Assembly: GCA_001466705.2 (NCBI GenBank)
Contig: LATX02000144.1
Span: 620,001 to 684,000, forward strand
DNA from: Moniliophthora roreri
Lineage: Eukaryota; Basidiomycota; Agaricomycetes; Agaricales; Marasmiaceae
DNA: 64,000 nucleotides
Reading direction: 5' to 3'
Under the pieces are notes generated by a model. It ran no database searches. It was not told where the DNA came from and saw only the letters and a list, made by a program, of their open reading frames with translations. Every line of letters begins with the position of its first letter. Position 1 is the stretch's first letter. This document shows, in pieces, positions 48,528 through 60,101 of the stretch. The translations under genes and the position numbers were made by a program.

Positions 48528-49102
48528 CAGCGGGGATTTATGTACGTTACGTATCAATAACCCTTTTTACATTTCGTACTTTCATTGTCCACATTTGAAC
48601 TTTTTGGAACGTTGATGACAGACGATGACTGAGATGCAACTTCTTGCGCTACACTAGTGCGACATCTTCATTTGGCATGATTGACTATACCCACGCAAAC
48701 ATAGAACTACTATCATTGGGCGAGCTGTTTTTTTTTCTGTTTTTTTCTTTGTTTCTTTTCTTCTTCTTCTTCTTCTTCTTCTTCTTTACTAGCTATGATC
48801 CCACCTCCTAGGAGTATGATATCTGTGTTAATTACTCGCGATTGCACTCCTGGCAAGGTTTATTGCTGTGGAACTTGCATAGCAACAGAGGAAAACTGAT
48901 ACTAGGCACGTTGTTGACCTAGGAGTAACCGAGAAAATAACGTTAACGTTTTTCCCACATCTCTCCATCAGTACTCTCACCACGTCGTTCCAGCAGGTCT
49001 GACCGCGGTCTGACTAAAGTTGCTGTTCGTCCATCGCTTTCGACACTCTCCTTTTTTTATCCTCTTCTTCATATTTCGATCCCTGCTCAATTTCGACTTG
49101 TC
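48528..49102. other. Intergenic, with a pyrimidine-rich tract
   Basis: Holds the transporter 3' region and the chitin synthase promoter. No gene is seen. A T-rich to CTT-repeat stretch occupies 48727-48786. A further C/T-rich leader (TTTTTTTATCCTCTTCTTC) lies just upstream of the chitin synthase start, as is common in fungal promoters. Confidence 0.6.
48727..48786 (+). repeat. Poly-T / (CTT)n simple-sequence tract
   Basis: T-runs broken by single C or G bases pass into about nine uninterrupted CTT units (48758-48786). It is a plain microsatellite between genes and a likely site of length variation among strains. Confidence 0.85.
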
Positions 49103-52100
49103 ATGGCCCTTCGCTTCCAGTCAAATGTCGACTTCACTGACGTCCCAATCCCGACAACAAGAAATCCTCCCATCTCCTCCTCCGGCACAACAATCCGTCG
49201 GGCCAAAACTCTTACTCGCCCTGAGCGTAGCGTCGCTCCCGTTCCTCTTATTAACCCCCACTCTTCACCCCACTCAACGCTGACAGGCCCCTCAGAATCC
49301 GACTATAATGGTTCCGACGCTTGGCGAATATTTGCTCGCATAGTCACCTTTTGGGCTCCTGGTTTTGTGCTAAGTTCAGTGGGGGGTATAAAAGACAAGC
49401 CCACTCAGCAGGCATGGAGGGAGAAAATAGCGTTGTGCTTCATCATCATCATTCTCTGTGGTGCCGTGGGTTTTGCAACCGTAGGAACACAGAAGGTTCT
49501 CTGTCCCCAAACACTAAACTCGAATAGGGTCTTTGCACGAGTGGGCAAGCAAGCTGGCACCCTCAGTGTCCAGGGCCACCTCTACAACATCTCCTCCGCC
49601 AAGTCCAACGATGTCAACTTCCTCACGCTTGCCCGACAATCACCAGGTCGAGACATCACCGAACTTTTCACTAGATCGGTTTCGGACTATCCAGCATGCA
49701 GCAGTTTGTCGTTTCGCGTAGCACAGGAAGCTCCTTGCACCCAAGCGACCCCCTGTCCTTTACCCAGCCTGAATTCCTCTTCCACGATTTCCAGCCTCGG
49801 CTTCGTTGATGCGGGATTTCTGGTTGGCTATGATTGGGATGATGTGGCTGCTTTACCCGACTATTTTGTCATCGACGGAGCAGTCCTCAACATGACGATT
49901 TACATGAGAAATCATCCCAATCCCATCCCAACCGATACCGTTGATACCGCTATTAGATACATTCTACGCACCCAGGATGGGCGTAGTGGCAAGGATGGTA
50001 CTCGGCTGTTCTACAATCGTGCCGACCTGAAATCAGCCGTGCCATGCCTCAAGCAACGATATGTGGCTGGTAACATCGACAAGATCACACCAGGCTGTTT
50101 CGCATCGTCCCTCCTGCTGTATATCGGCTTATTCGTCGTCATGGGCCTCGTTTTGGTGCGGTTCATTATGGCATGCATCTTCAAGTGGTTCCTTTCCGAG
50201 CGGCTGGCGGGCCCCCCTGATAGCAGAGAGCTTGACCGTCAGGCCATCAGTCCTGCCGTCATGCCGGAAGGTGCTAACGTTTCAGTAGACAATAAGAATG
50301 GTACGGCACCTTGGGCGGGTCCTGGAGGGACTGCAAGGAAACTCAGCAAGAAACCGAGCAAAGCTGCTCGTTCCATCGCTTCATCGACGACTCTGAACAA
50401 TTCCACCACAGACGTCGCGCCTGTGATGAGTCTGGCTCAGATTGGTAGGGAATTGTTTGCAGTTTGTCTTGTTACTTGTTATTCGGAAGGAGAGGATTCT
50501 TTACGGACAACTTTGGATTCAATATCGCGGACAACATACAGTGATCGGCGGAAGCTCTTATTCGTCGTGGCGGATGGAATGATTACAGGCGCTGGAGAGA
50601 AGCGAAGTACACCGGATATCTGCGTTGGATTGTTAGAGGCAGACCCTCGATTTGGTGATCCAATCCCAATGCTTTACGAGGCGGTTGGTTCGGGTCAGAA
50701 GGCTCAGAACAGGGCTATGGTTTATGCTGGTCATTACAGTACGTTTAGACTCTAGCCACCCTTTTTATCTTACTAATCCCCTATCTTTTACAGCTATTGC
50801 TGGCCGTCGTACACCCACCGTCATCATCGTCAAATGCGGAACCGAAGCGGAGGCAGCCTCTGACAAGAAGCCTGGAAACAGAGGAAAGCGTGACAGTCAA
50901 CTCATCTTGATGAACTTCTTCTCCCGAGTCACCTATAACGACCGAATGACCCCTCTGGATTTTGACCTGTTCCGAAAGATCCATATCCTGATGGGCGTGA
51001 CTCCTGATTTCTTTGAAGTTTGTTTGATGGTATGTCATATGCTGTGGAGCATGCCCATCAGCTAATCTATCATTTACAGGTTGATGCGGATACAAAGGTG
51101 TTCCCTGAATCGTTGGGCCATCTGGTGAACTGCATGCATCATGACCAAATGATTATGGGCGTTTGTGGCGAAACGCGCATTGCAAATAAGCGACAGTCAT
51201 GGGTCACGGCAATACAGGTTTTTGAATACTTCATCTCGCATCATCTCGCCAAGGCGTTCGAGTCGGTATTTGGTGGTGTGTCCTGTCTCCCTGGATGTTT
51301 TTCTATGTTTCGTTTGAAGGCTCGAAGAACGACAGGCGACGACTGGGTTCCTCTCATTATCAAGCCCGAGATAGTGAAGGAGTACAGTCAGAGTGAAGTC
51401 ACCACTCTCCACCAAAAGAACTTGCTACTTCTTGGAGAAGACCGGTTCCTGACCACTATCTTGTTGCGAACGTTCCCGAATCGTAAGATGATGTTCCTTC
51501 CTCAAGCACGGTGTCGGACGGTCGTTCCCGATTCGTTCAAGGTCCTTTTGTCACAGAGACGACGATGGATCAACTCCACTATACACAACCTCATGGAGCT
51601 GGTCCTTGTTCGTAATTTGTGTGGTACCTTTTGTTTCAGCATGCAGTTCGTCGTTTTCATGGACTTGCTTGGTACCGTCGTGTTGCCAATCGCCATTTCA
51701 TTGACATACATGTTGATTGTCGGCATGGCGCTTTCACCACCCAACACCTTCGAGGAAGCCATTCCCCTCCTTCTACTTTGCGCCGTGCTCGGTCTCCCCG
51801 CTATCTTGATCTTATTGACGACATGCAAAGTCATCTATGTGTTCTGGATGTTTGTTTATCTAGCTGCGCTACCGATTTGGAATTTCGTCCTTCCTGTGTA
51901 CGCGTTTTGGCATTTTGATGACTTTACATGGGGTGAAACGAGGTATGTATTATTTGGTTACGCTGTTGTATGGCCTCTAATTTCTACTTTCACGAACACA
52001 GGAAAGTTGAAGGTGAAGCCAAGGAAGAGGCGCATGGTGGTGGCGGTGGCAAGTTCAATGGGGCTGCAGTTCCTCTCCGGAGGTGGGAAGATTGGGAAAG

Positions 52101-52707
52101 ATCTAGGCTTCGTAAGCTTCGCCGCGAGGAGCGTCGTCGCAGGGAGTTTGAACGTGCACACCCTCATGGATATGTGGCTGGAGAAGGTGATCTTCTCAGT
52201 GTCACAGACCTGCGAAGCCAGTACGACGGCTCAGACACAGTTTCGGTCGCATCTTCAGAGGAGGATCAGTGGGGAACGCAAATTGGTGGCTATAATGAAC
52301 ACAATGCTCAGTATCCTCCACCCCCAGTTGGGCTAGTACTTCCAGATGATAGTGCGTTACAGAGTGCCAAAACAGTTGGTGCGTCGGAGCTGGAAGCCAT
52401 GCTCGATGCAGGCTTTGACGATGACCGGCCGTCACCTACCACTCTACATCATGTTCCTCGATACCAGCTCAATGACGATTCGACAACAGAGCTGGTCGGT
52501 GGAAACGGATATTCTCCCCTTGCGAGGTCAACACCACCGTCACCGCGGCACATGTCACCATCTCAAGGGAACTTACTGTCGCCTACATCGCCGACAATGC
52601 CTTTCACGAGTTTCAATGCGCCTAATGCTTCAAGGACACCACAAGCTAGTAATCAAAGGGAAGGGTATGGACCCTTGGGTCCCTTAGATCCTGCTACGAG
52701 ATTTTGA
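49103..52707 (+). CDS. Chitin synthase, class IV (CHS3-type)
   Basis: Polymerises UDP-GlcNAc to chitin at the plasma membrane. Four exons: 49103-50738, 50794-51029, 51080-51942 and 52002-52707, all joined in frame. The start [20 protein letters not shown] leads to an amphipathic region and membrane helix [20 protein letters not shown] second helix, [20 protein letters not shown], precedes the catalytic domain. The catalytic domain holds [52 protein letters not shown] and the QRRRW signature ([20 protein letters not shown]). Hydrophobic helices follow ([20 protein letters not shown] and on). The DUF-like N-terminal half with a Cyt-b5-like fold fits class IV rather than classes I-III; there is no myosin head, so it is not class V/VII. 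The tail is Ser/Pro-rich. The predicted length is about 1,150 residues. Confidence 0.94.
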
Positions 52708-53050
52708 GGGATACGGACGGACGGACTATCGTTGTTGCTATTTTTCACCTTGTCGTTTATCGCTTTGTTTGCTATACCCTCATTCTCCGATGCCACGGCT
52801 TACCTTCCCCTCATCGCATTAGAACCGGTTTAATACGCATCTGACTACGTAATCTGTCATCCGTCTGTATATCGCATTTTATCTTTACATTGCCATGGGT
52901 TGGAACAGTTGGGTTCAAGTACAATTTTTTTACCGTTCACCCTTTCATGTCCATACGCTGACTAATTGTACTTGAGTCAAAACCATTGGTACACATACAA
53001 CTTCTGCATTGCTCTCCAAATTCCACCTTGTTCGTCATTCATCTTGCACG
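52708..53050. other. Intergenic, no gene seen
   Basis: Contains the chitin synthase 3' region and the promoter of the LRR-like gene. Frames here are short. T-rich stretches near 52875-52930 could belong to transcript ends. Confidence 0.5.
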
Positions 53051-55487
53051 ATGGATAAACCGCTGGACAGGCATCTCGATGCCGTCCTTGACAGTGAGTA
53101 GCCATACTCTCTCCATAGGTGGCACTGGATAATTTTCGGCCAGAATTACTCTCTGCATCAATTGACATCCAGCCATCTCTTCGAAAGATCTTTCTTTCCG
53201 CTCTGGGAACTCGAATTCATGCGTCAGCAGTCCGGGTGTTATTCTCTTCTGTCATCATCCGGGACGATTCGCGTCTCTTCGATTCACTCGAATACTCCCA
53301 ACGGTCTATCGTCTTTCCGCTCCTGAATAGCAGTTCAGATCATTATGCCTTGTCTGTTCGAAAACTTACCATTTGCAATGCGGATCTCTCGGGAGAACAG
53401 GAAGATGATGTTAAGCCATGTTCTGCAGTCCAGGTAGAGCTCTTGTTGAATGCGTGTAGTAACTTGGAAGAATTAGTTTGGGAGAGCGCGATATGTCCAC
53501 CGGATGGTCTGGGAGAGGTTAGTTCTGACATTCCTGAAGAAATGACACCATCAACATCTGACGATTTCGACGCTAGATCCTTGCCTCATGTAATTCTCGG
53601 CTGCAGAGTTTCTCCTACACTCCACATGCGCTGGCTTCCAGTCAAGCATGTCATTCGTCGAGAAAGTGGGATGCACCATCACTTCCTTTGCTCACTTCCC
53701 TCAATATTACGCATCTCCATATTACCCGACTTTCGCAGTCTGGGGCACGATCACTCATAGAGATGCTCTCTCAACTCGGCGAGGACTGCCAGTTAGAAAG
53801 TTTGATTATAGACCTGGTATGGCTAGATGAGTTATTGTGTGATGCAATAGCTGGTGCTGGGAAAAGATTGCATACGCTGCGCCTGTCTACATGTGGAACG
53901 AAACTGAACGACACGGGTGTCATTTCAATTCTGGAGGGCTGTGAGAGTTTGCAAGAGCTTGCCCTGGATGAAGTTCAAGGTGCACTGCGAAGCCAATTCC
54001 TCTATCCTTTTCTGATGCCTTACATACTGATAGGCCGCCTGAGTCGAACATTATGGACTAAACCATGCTCATTCTCTCCCCATCTCACTCGTCTCCATAT
54101 TGTGTTCTCCGACAGTGGTCCGCAGCACTCTTGGATCGCAGACCACATGGACTCGCTCAGCTCGTTCCCGCTCGAATCCGTCCAAGAACTCATCGTCGCG
54201 AGACGTGAGGCACGCCAGAATCTCCAGAATGGTGTGCCAGTCTTGCGGGCTAACATTGACGACTCTTTACCAACTCTCAATTTACCCCCAAGTTTCGGGA
54301 GCCGACTCAATGACTGCAAGCATCTTCTACACTTACACTGTGACTTTTGGGCCTTCCCTATAAATGACTTCAAGGTACTTCTCCAGAGTTGCCGAAATTT
54401 ACAGGCTAGTATTATCTTACTCGTTTTGTCATTCGCAATGCTCATAGTAATGCTCAGACGATCAAGATTTGCCTCGACTTCCCCTTTTCGAAGTTACTCA
54501 CCTTGACATCGGCATTCGGAACTCTTTCGCAGCTACGCACTCTTTCTGTGTCGTTTACTCCAACTCATGCCCCCGGAAAACCGCCGGCCCCTCTCCCACT
54601 ACATGCCTCAGTCTCGAATACTCCACCAGAATTCCATAGTCCCAGATCAAAACACGCTCTGCCCCAACTACTCGATTTCAGCCAAATGAGTACACAAACT
54701 TGTTTGTTTAAGGATACCGATGATCCTTCAATGCCTGTGTTACGAGACATCAAGCGCTTCGCAAGAAAATGCCCCAAACTAGGGATCTTAGGTCAGACTG
54801 CTCTAATCATCATCGTTCCATGTTAATGCATCAAGGCACACAGAGTGGTACGGGAGATTTGGTCGAGGCTCCTGGTTCATTAGTCGCCCTACGACTACAT
54901 CGAAAACTAGTAATGCCGTATCGGTCAAATACGTACCGCCCAGAATCAGCCAGGAGGACTGGGACGAAATGACCAGCACGAATCTGTTGAAGAAGACTCA
55001 AGGGCATCCATGGTTCGAAGCGAACAGATCCGGTCAGGAATGGATGGGGGAGCAAGCCGAAGTCGAACGCCAGAGGCTTGAAGATGCGTTCAACAACACA
55101 GCACTAGAGCACAGAGGAAAGAAAGAAAGACAGCCATCTATCTCCACGCTATCCACTTCCAATAGCGACGCCAATTTTCCTTTCACACCCGTATCTCTTT
55201 CTCCAATCTCCCCATACCTGGTGCCTTCCCAGGAGACTCTAATGGACTCGAGACTGATACCAGATATCTTGCAAGAACAACCAATCATTAAGCACAAACG
55301 ACGCACATCTGAAATTGCACCAAATCACAAAAAGCGTAACGGTGTTAGCAGAGCCCGAAGCCAATCACATCATCAATATGACGCTCCGCGGCCGACGCAG
55401 CATCACGGTGGAATGACCGGAATGACGACTCGTACTGCAGGAGGATTTTCGGTACAGGAAAGCAGTAAAGGAACAGAAAAGTATTGA
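53051..55487 (+). CDS. Leucine-rich-repeat-like protein of unknown function
   Basis: The gene starts MDKPLDRHLDAVLD at 53051; a phase-1 intron (about 53092-53144) joins it to KLLSASIDIQPSLRKIFLSA. Several irregular leucine-rich segments follow: LLLNACSNLEELVWES, LESLIIDLVWLDELLCDAIA, LHTLRLSTCGTKLNDTGVIS, ILEGCESLQELALDEV, LTRLHIVFSD and LLHLHCDFWAFPI with VLLQSCRNLQ. These resemble the degenerate repeats of basidiomycete F-box/LRR proteins, but no clear F-box was found. Introns are evident near 53660, 53975-54040, 54405-54455 and 54790-54835. The C-terminal exon holds DEMTSTNLLKKTQGHPWFEA, a charged helix (QAEVERQRLEDAFNNTALEH), and a Ser/Pro-rich tail ending SSKGTEKY. Function is unknown; a protein-interaction role is inference from the repeats. 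Confidence 0.65.
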
Positions 55488-55547
55488 AGATGTCCGTCAG
55501 CGGTCTAGCAGACGAACTCGTGACGCATCTGTGTAGCTAGACAATGA

Positions 55548-55970
55548 TTAGTAATCCCACTTGATTCTTGAGCCGACAGCATTGGATGTTGAGTGGGATG
55601 CTAGTTCAGCCACGAGCCGAGCTCGTGTCGCCATTTCCTGCCCAATTGGCAACCAACTTCGTTCTTGACCACGAGGAAAAGGCATGTCAGGAATTTTCGA
55701 GGACGTCGACTTTGCACTGACGCTTGTATTGGTTCCGAACCCTTTAGATTGCCCGGTTGGCTTCGCAACATCATAATAGTGAATACAGCTGTAGCAAATT
55801 TGGTCCAAGGGGGTCTCCAATCCGATATATTCCTTTGTCAATTCATGCGCCAGAGGTTTTCCAAGAACTTCGCACTCGTCAGCTTCAATCGTCGGAAACA
55901 AGAATTTGGTGGCATCATGAACCTCCTGTATCACCAGCACCACTATTCTTGGGACCGACCGGTGCATCAC
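55548..55970 (-). CDS. Possible small minus-strand gene, uncertain
   Basis: A 140-codon frame from ATG 55970 (MMHRSVPRIVVLVIQEVHDA) to a stop at 55548. It would be convergent with the LRR-like gene and reads quite protein-like (KPLAHELTKEYIGLETPLDQ, IPDMPFPRGQERSWLPIGQE). No domain is recognised. The opposite strand is also open here over 128 codons (55757-56140) and could encode the leader of the phosphatase gene. Only one of the two is likely real. I lean slightly toward the plus strand because it splices into the phosphatase, so confidence here is low. Confidence 0.25.
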   Translation of the reverse strand: MMHRSVPRIVVLVIQEVHDATKFLFPTIEADECEVLGKPLAHELTKEYIGLETPLDQICYSCIHYYDVAKPTGQSKGFGTNTSVSAKSTSSKIPDMPFPRGQERSWLPIGQEMATRARLVAELASHSTSNAVGSRIKWDY

Positions 55971-56020
55971 CTGATATAGAGCCCAATTCTGCCATTCTGT
56001 CGCAAGAGTTGAGTGCTGCT

Positions 56021-57543
56021 ATGGAGGACACATTCACTCCCCAAAGCGAGCTTCCATCGGTTGCATTACACCACTCTGTGAAGACTTCAACTTCACACCC
56101 CATAAAGTCCGTGTTCCAAATGTCTTACCAGCTCGCTTGACTCACGGATTAACGCCAGAATCTCGTCGGTTGTTCCTCCCGAACTACTGGCCCTTATTTC
56201 ATCTCACCTCCTCCTCAATTCTTCTGCCTTGACGGACTACGCGTTGGAAGAAAGCTCGCCTCTGGCCCATCCACCCACAGTCTTCGACCTGCCCACACCT
56301 TTTACCTTGGACAGACTAACCAATCCGCGCGAATTCGTGTATCAACATGATATCCTACCACCCCAAACACCCCTCCTCCCAGAGCCAAATTATGCATATC
56401 ACCTACAAACCCGATCTCACGTTACACAGGCGCTTCAGGCTGCGATGAACTCGGGTTTTACTCAGTCTCTCCCTACTCCAGATCCGAAAAAATCGCCATT
56501 TGGCGCTTCATCACCTTACGAAGACTATGACAAGTTTACTCACACCACCTTCCACTCAAATGCATCCTCAGTGTCATTATCTTTGACACTGTCGGTAGCC
56601 AACCCAATGGTCCCTCCCAGCTATATGTCGCATTCAAATCCAGAGCTTCCCTCTCGCCCTCATCCATCTCTGTCAGTCGACACCACTATAACGTCCTCGA
56701 ATTCCATCGCCTCGGGCTTGTCCAAGTCGTCGTCCCCAATAACGCCGAGTCGTGGAACTACGTTAGGCAATCTCCTGTTATCCTCATGTCCTGGCAAGAA
56801 AGGTGAATGCCAGTCCAACAGAGCCACATTTTCTACTAATTTTCCATTACAGTTCGTTTAGACGGACCCATACGAGGTCGGTCAGCAGTCTGTCGTGATC
56901 TTGAGTCCGACTTGCGCCGAATGAAAGATCAGGGTATAGGTTGCATTGTCTGGTATGTGCCAATGTCGTTATGAACAGTCCCATTCGTCTAAGACTTGCG
57001 CCAGCTGCCTAGACGACTCTGAGATGGAGTTTTTGGGAGCACCATGGCCCGAGTACGAGCGGGTTACTAAAGTGATCGGGCTGGATGTTCTACGGTGAGC
57101 GTATTGATCTGCTTCTTCCAATTCATTGCACTCATTTGTTGTGCAGCCTACCGACCCCAGAAGGTCTTCCTCCAACACTTTCACCCTCATATCTCGACAT
57201 AGAACTGACTTCCCTCATTGAACGTTACACCTTACGAGGTATACCTGTTCTTGTTCACTGTCGAGGAGGCGTCGGTCGCGCGGGTGTAATTGCTTGCTGC
57301 TGGATTCTCAAGTTGGGACTCTGTGGATGGCTCGACTCTGATGACGCCGAACGCACAGAGTTCTCTCTGTTAGCTCCTCCTTCCGAGTCTGACACCACAA
57401 AACCAAACTTGAGCACTTTACGTCTTGTCGAGAAGGTCGTTTCTGTCATCCGACGGCGACGTGGTGCCAAGGCTGTTGAAACCTATGAACAAGCCAAGTT
57501 CCTAGTTGACTATGTTCAGTTTCTCAGCAGAAAAAGTGCGTAA
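56021..57543 (+). CDS. CDKN3-like dual-specificity/tyrosine phosphatase
   Basis: A cysteine-dependent phosphatase. The active-site loop VHCRGGVGRAG fits HCx5R, with the Cys codon at 57259-57261. Preceding exons give VRLDGPIRGRSAVCRDLESD, MKDQGIGCIVC/CLDDSEMEF, GAPWPEYERVTKVIGLDVLR and LPTPEGLPPTLSPSYLDIEL, the layout of CDKN3/KAP-type phosphatases that act on CDK phosphothreonine. Introns near 56812-56853, 56954-56999 and 57093-57147 are clear. After the loop comes IACCWILKLGLCGW and a C-terminal helix to the stop at 57543. The catalytic part is preceded by some 250 residues of Ser/Pro-rich sequence (YALEESSPLAHPPTVFDLPT). The 5' end is uncertain: ATG 56021 (MEDTFTPQSELPS) is in frame through a possible intron at 56106-56158 with a weak GTCCGT donor, and earlier exons may exist upstream. 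The substrate is not known. Confidence 0.75.
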
Positions 57544-57854
57544 TGCTTGAGGCCTGTCTGTCTGTTCAATTTTGTTTGCATATTTTTTGTTTGTGGGGGG
57601 TGGATGGAGGTTCATTTATATCATCAATTATTCATTGTTCTTGTGGATATAATCATGGGTTGGATTTATACCTCTTTCGCAATCCTCGCAAATAACGTAC
57701 TTAAGTATACATGTGCAACCAGTAATCTCAACCGGTCCAACGTGGAGAGCATATGGACATTGGAGCGCTCAACAAGCAAGCCAGCAAACCTGGCTAGCAC
57801 AAAGGTCTTAGGTCAGGAAGCATCTCCCTCGTAACAGTCACCAACATTGGATTG

Positions 57855-59198
57855 TCATGATAGGTGATCATACAACTCGAAGCTAGCGAATGCCAAATCG
57901 TAACCTCCGAACTCGTAATTGATCTTATCCGTCCTCCTGTAGGACTTTTGAACCATTTTCCCGGTGGTCTGTTCGCCTTCACACTTGTCCCGCTCTTCCT
58001 CCTCGAACGGCACAGAAAGAGCAGCCCGAAACACCTTCTGTGCCACCTCCTCGGCACCTTCGCCGTCCTCGTCAACCTCGTTATCTTCGCTCGAAATAAA
58101 CAACGTCAAAGAAAGACGACTTGGTCTGAAGATAGAAACCACGCGCTGAACAAGAGTTTTCAAGTCGGGCATCCTTTGATCGTCAGATGACGATGAATAA
58201 GTAGTAGGAAGGGGGACGTTGCATTCGAAGCTAGCGTAAGACCAGCCCGACTCAGGTGTGACGTGAATGGTATAGTAGCCTTCACCTGGATGGCCGACTC
58301 CATTGATAATGGCTCCGGAAGGTACGAAAGATGGATCCTCTCCCCATCTAATGAGAGCATTGGAAGAGTATCCACAGGGCGTGAATGAATATGCGTCTAA
58401 AGTAGTAAGATGAGCAGGGAAAATGTCGGTGATACCAAGGGATGCTGATAGCTCGTGCGCATGAGCAGCGGGAGTGGCGTCGGAAGAAGGGTCGAAAGAA
58501 GAGAAGGGTTCACAAATCTTGGGTGAAAGGTCGCTCATCAGGATTTCAATGGTGAAATCCGGGAAAGCTCCGCCGGGCGCAGCAAGGGACGTAGCAGAAG
58601 GCACTGCAACCGAGTACGAAGGTTCACTGCATTTCCCTGTAATGTAGAGAAGCCAGTGGTCGCCATTGACTTTACCAACGGTATATGCAGCGCCGTTTTG
58701 GAAGATACCGTCCAAGAATTGAATTTCCTGGGACCAGTCACGATGAGGACCGGGTTGCAACTCAGGAAACATGAATGATTTGCGGGAGTAGAAGCATCGG
58801 TAAACGGTGGACATGTTGGCTTGCGTAGCCGCTATCTCCAAGATGCGAGGAAGTCCAAGTAAATTGAGAGTGGTTCCACAGGTTTTGAGAATGAGCCGAT
58901 GAGGAGAGATAAAGAGTGAAGACTCGCTGTGAAATCGGGGTCAACGCTGGTCAACAGGAAAGACACAGGTGAGATACAAAGCCGACCTTAGCAGATAAGC
59001 GTCGATCTCTGTTCCTGTGATAACACTGAGGACTTTGCACCGAACGATGCTGAGCATGTCATCCCATACAGAAGATGGGATTTTTCTGAGGCCGGTACGT
59101 CCATGAACTGGACTCGCGGCATCTGGTACTGCATCTGCAGAAGGAGCAAACCAGATCTCCAGGAGTTTCTCTGGACCCTCGAAGGGAGCTGCAGACAT
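57855..59198 (-). CDS. SPE2: S-adenosylmethionine decarboxylase proenzyme
   Basis: Makes decarboxylated AdoMet, the aminopropyl donor for spermidine and spermine. The start at 59198 reads MSAAPFEGPEKLLEIWFAPS; a TTG three codons upstream is not used. The first exon contains GLRKIPSSVWDDMLSIVRCK and ends DAYLL. A 60 bp intron (58927-58986) interrupts the Ser codon before ESSLFISPHRLILKTCGTT. The SESS site is where the proenzyme cleaves itself to create the pyruvoyl group, and KTCGTT supplies the catalytic Cys. Further conserved segments are FYSRKSFMFPELQPGPHRDW, AYTVGKVNGDHWLLYIT, NGVGHPGEGYYTIHVTPESG and SYASFECNVPL. The end is NYEFGGYDLAFASFELYDHL with the stop at 57855. At about 428 residues it is a little longer than yeast Spe2. 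No upstream ORF is visible in the 130 bp before the ATG. Confidence 0.96.
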
Positions 59199-59328
59199 GG
59201 TGGTCAAGGGTAGAGTGTGAGTGCTGTGTGCTTTTTTTTTTCAGATCAATTAAGCCACGTGCAGATTTTTTTTTGCCGGTTCACTACGTCTTCGCCACTA
59301 ACGTCTTCACTACGCCCTAGACTCAAAA
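59199..59328. promoter_or_regulatory. Shared 130 bp divergent promoter, SPE2 / FAM210-like, with CACGTG
   Basis: The two start codons are 130 bp apart. The segment has two T-runs (59232-59241 and 59265-59273) around a CACGTG palindrome at 59256-59261, central between the genes. CACGTG is a bHLH/Cbf1 site, and in yeast Cbf1 acts on sulphur and methionine genes. A link to polyamine/AdoMet metabolism is attractive but is inference. Confidence 0.4.
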
Positions 59329-59964
59329 ATGCTTCGACCTATTCTACGATCCCTCATTCCCCGCGTAACGGCCCCGTTATTGCCTGTTTCTCGAATCCGG
59401 CAGCCGCTAACAAGTGGTCCTCGTTCATCCAATCCCCGTCTCTTCTCCCACTTTCCTGCACGCCTTTCTTCGTCGCCGCCGCCAAAGGATACTTCCCCCG
59501 ACCAGTCTCTGTCTCAGCGATTAAAACATCTTATCAAGTCTTATGGCTGGTATGCACTAGGTGTATATATCGTTTTTTCAGTCCTAGACTTTGCTGCCGC
59601 ATTCGCCGCAATCAACCTCATAGGAGCGGAACAGGTCTCCCATATGGCGGCCTCAGTCAAAGGCACGGTTTCTGGCATCATCCATTCCAAGCCGCCAGAG
59701 CCAGGAAGGGATGAGCTAGATCCAGCTACGAGCTCTCAAGTCCAGCATGGCAACGAAGGCCTATACGCCATGCTAGTGTTGGCTTGGACCATTCACAAGA
59801 CCATCTTCCTACCAGTCAGGGTCGGTCTTACCGCTGCCTTGACACCACGACTCGTTGGCTGGTTGCGGGTTAGGGGCTGGGCCGGAGGCGAAGGCACAAG
59901 ACGTGCTGCCGAAGAGATGAGAGAGCGCCTGAGAAATGCAAGGAAGGAGAGAAGCTCCCGTTGA
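59329..59964 (+). CDS. Mitochondrial DUF1279 (FAM210-like) protein
   Basis: A single-exon frame of 211 codons, starting MLRPILRSLIPRVTAPLLPV, an Arg-rich presequence for mitochondrial import. The DUF1279 domain begins about residue 65: RLKHLIKSYGWYALGVYIVF, SVLDFAAAFAAINLIGAEQV, both hydrophobic with the conserved K-x-YG-x-xxxxVY opening. It resumes with LYAMLVLAWTIHKTIFLPVR and GLTAALTPRLVGWLRVRGW. The C-terminus is a charged helix (RRAAEEMRERLRNARKERSS). Relatives include human FAM210A/B and yeast Nat2-type proteins, found in the inner membrane and linked to mitochondrial translation or organelle function. The molecular role is not settled. It is divergent from SPE2. Confidence 0.88.
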   Translation: MLRPILRSLIPRVTAPLLPVSRIRQPLTSGPRSSNPRLFSHFPARLSSSPPPKDTSPDQSLSQRLKHLIKSYGWYALGVYIVFSVLDFAAAFAAINLIGAEQVSHMAASVKGTVSGIIHSKPPEPGRDELDPATSSQVQHGNEGLYAMLVLAWTIHKTIFLPVRVGLTAALTPRLVGWLRVRGWAGGEGTRRAAEEMRERLRNARKERSSR

Positions 59965-60101
59965 ACACATAGCACAACATCAATCATAATTTACACTTCA
60001 CAGTTCGTCACAATTTCCCATTGGTAACCATGTACACATCTCATAGTCCATTTCCAGTCCACATAATACACACTACTCAATCGTCATTTAGACTAGTGCC
60101 T

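Noticed and set aside
48727..48786. T-rich tract as a possible retrotransposon tail
   Set aside because: No target-site duplication, reverse transcriptase or element body lies next to it; it passes into a simple CTT microsatellite.
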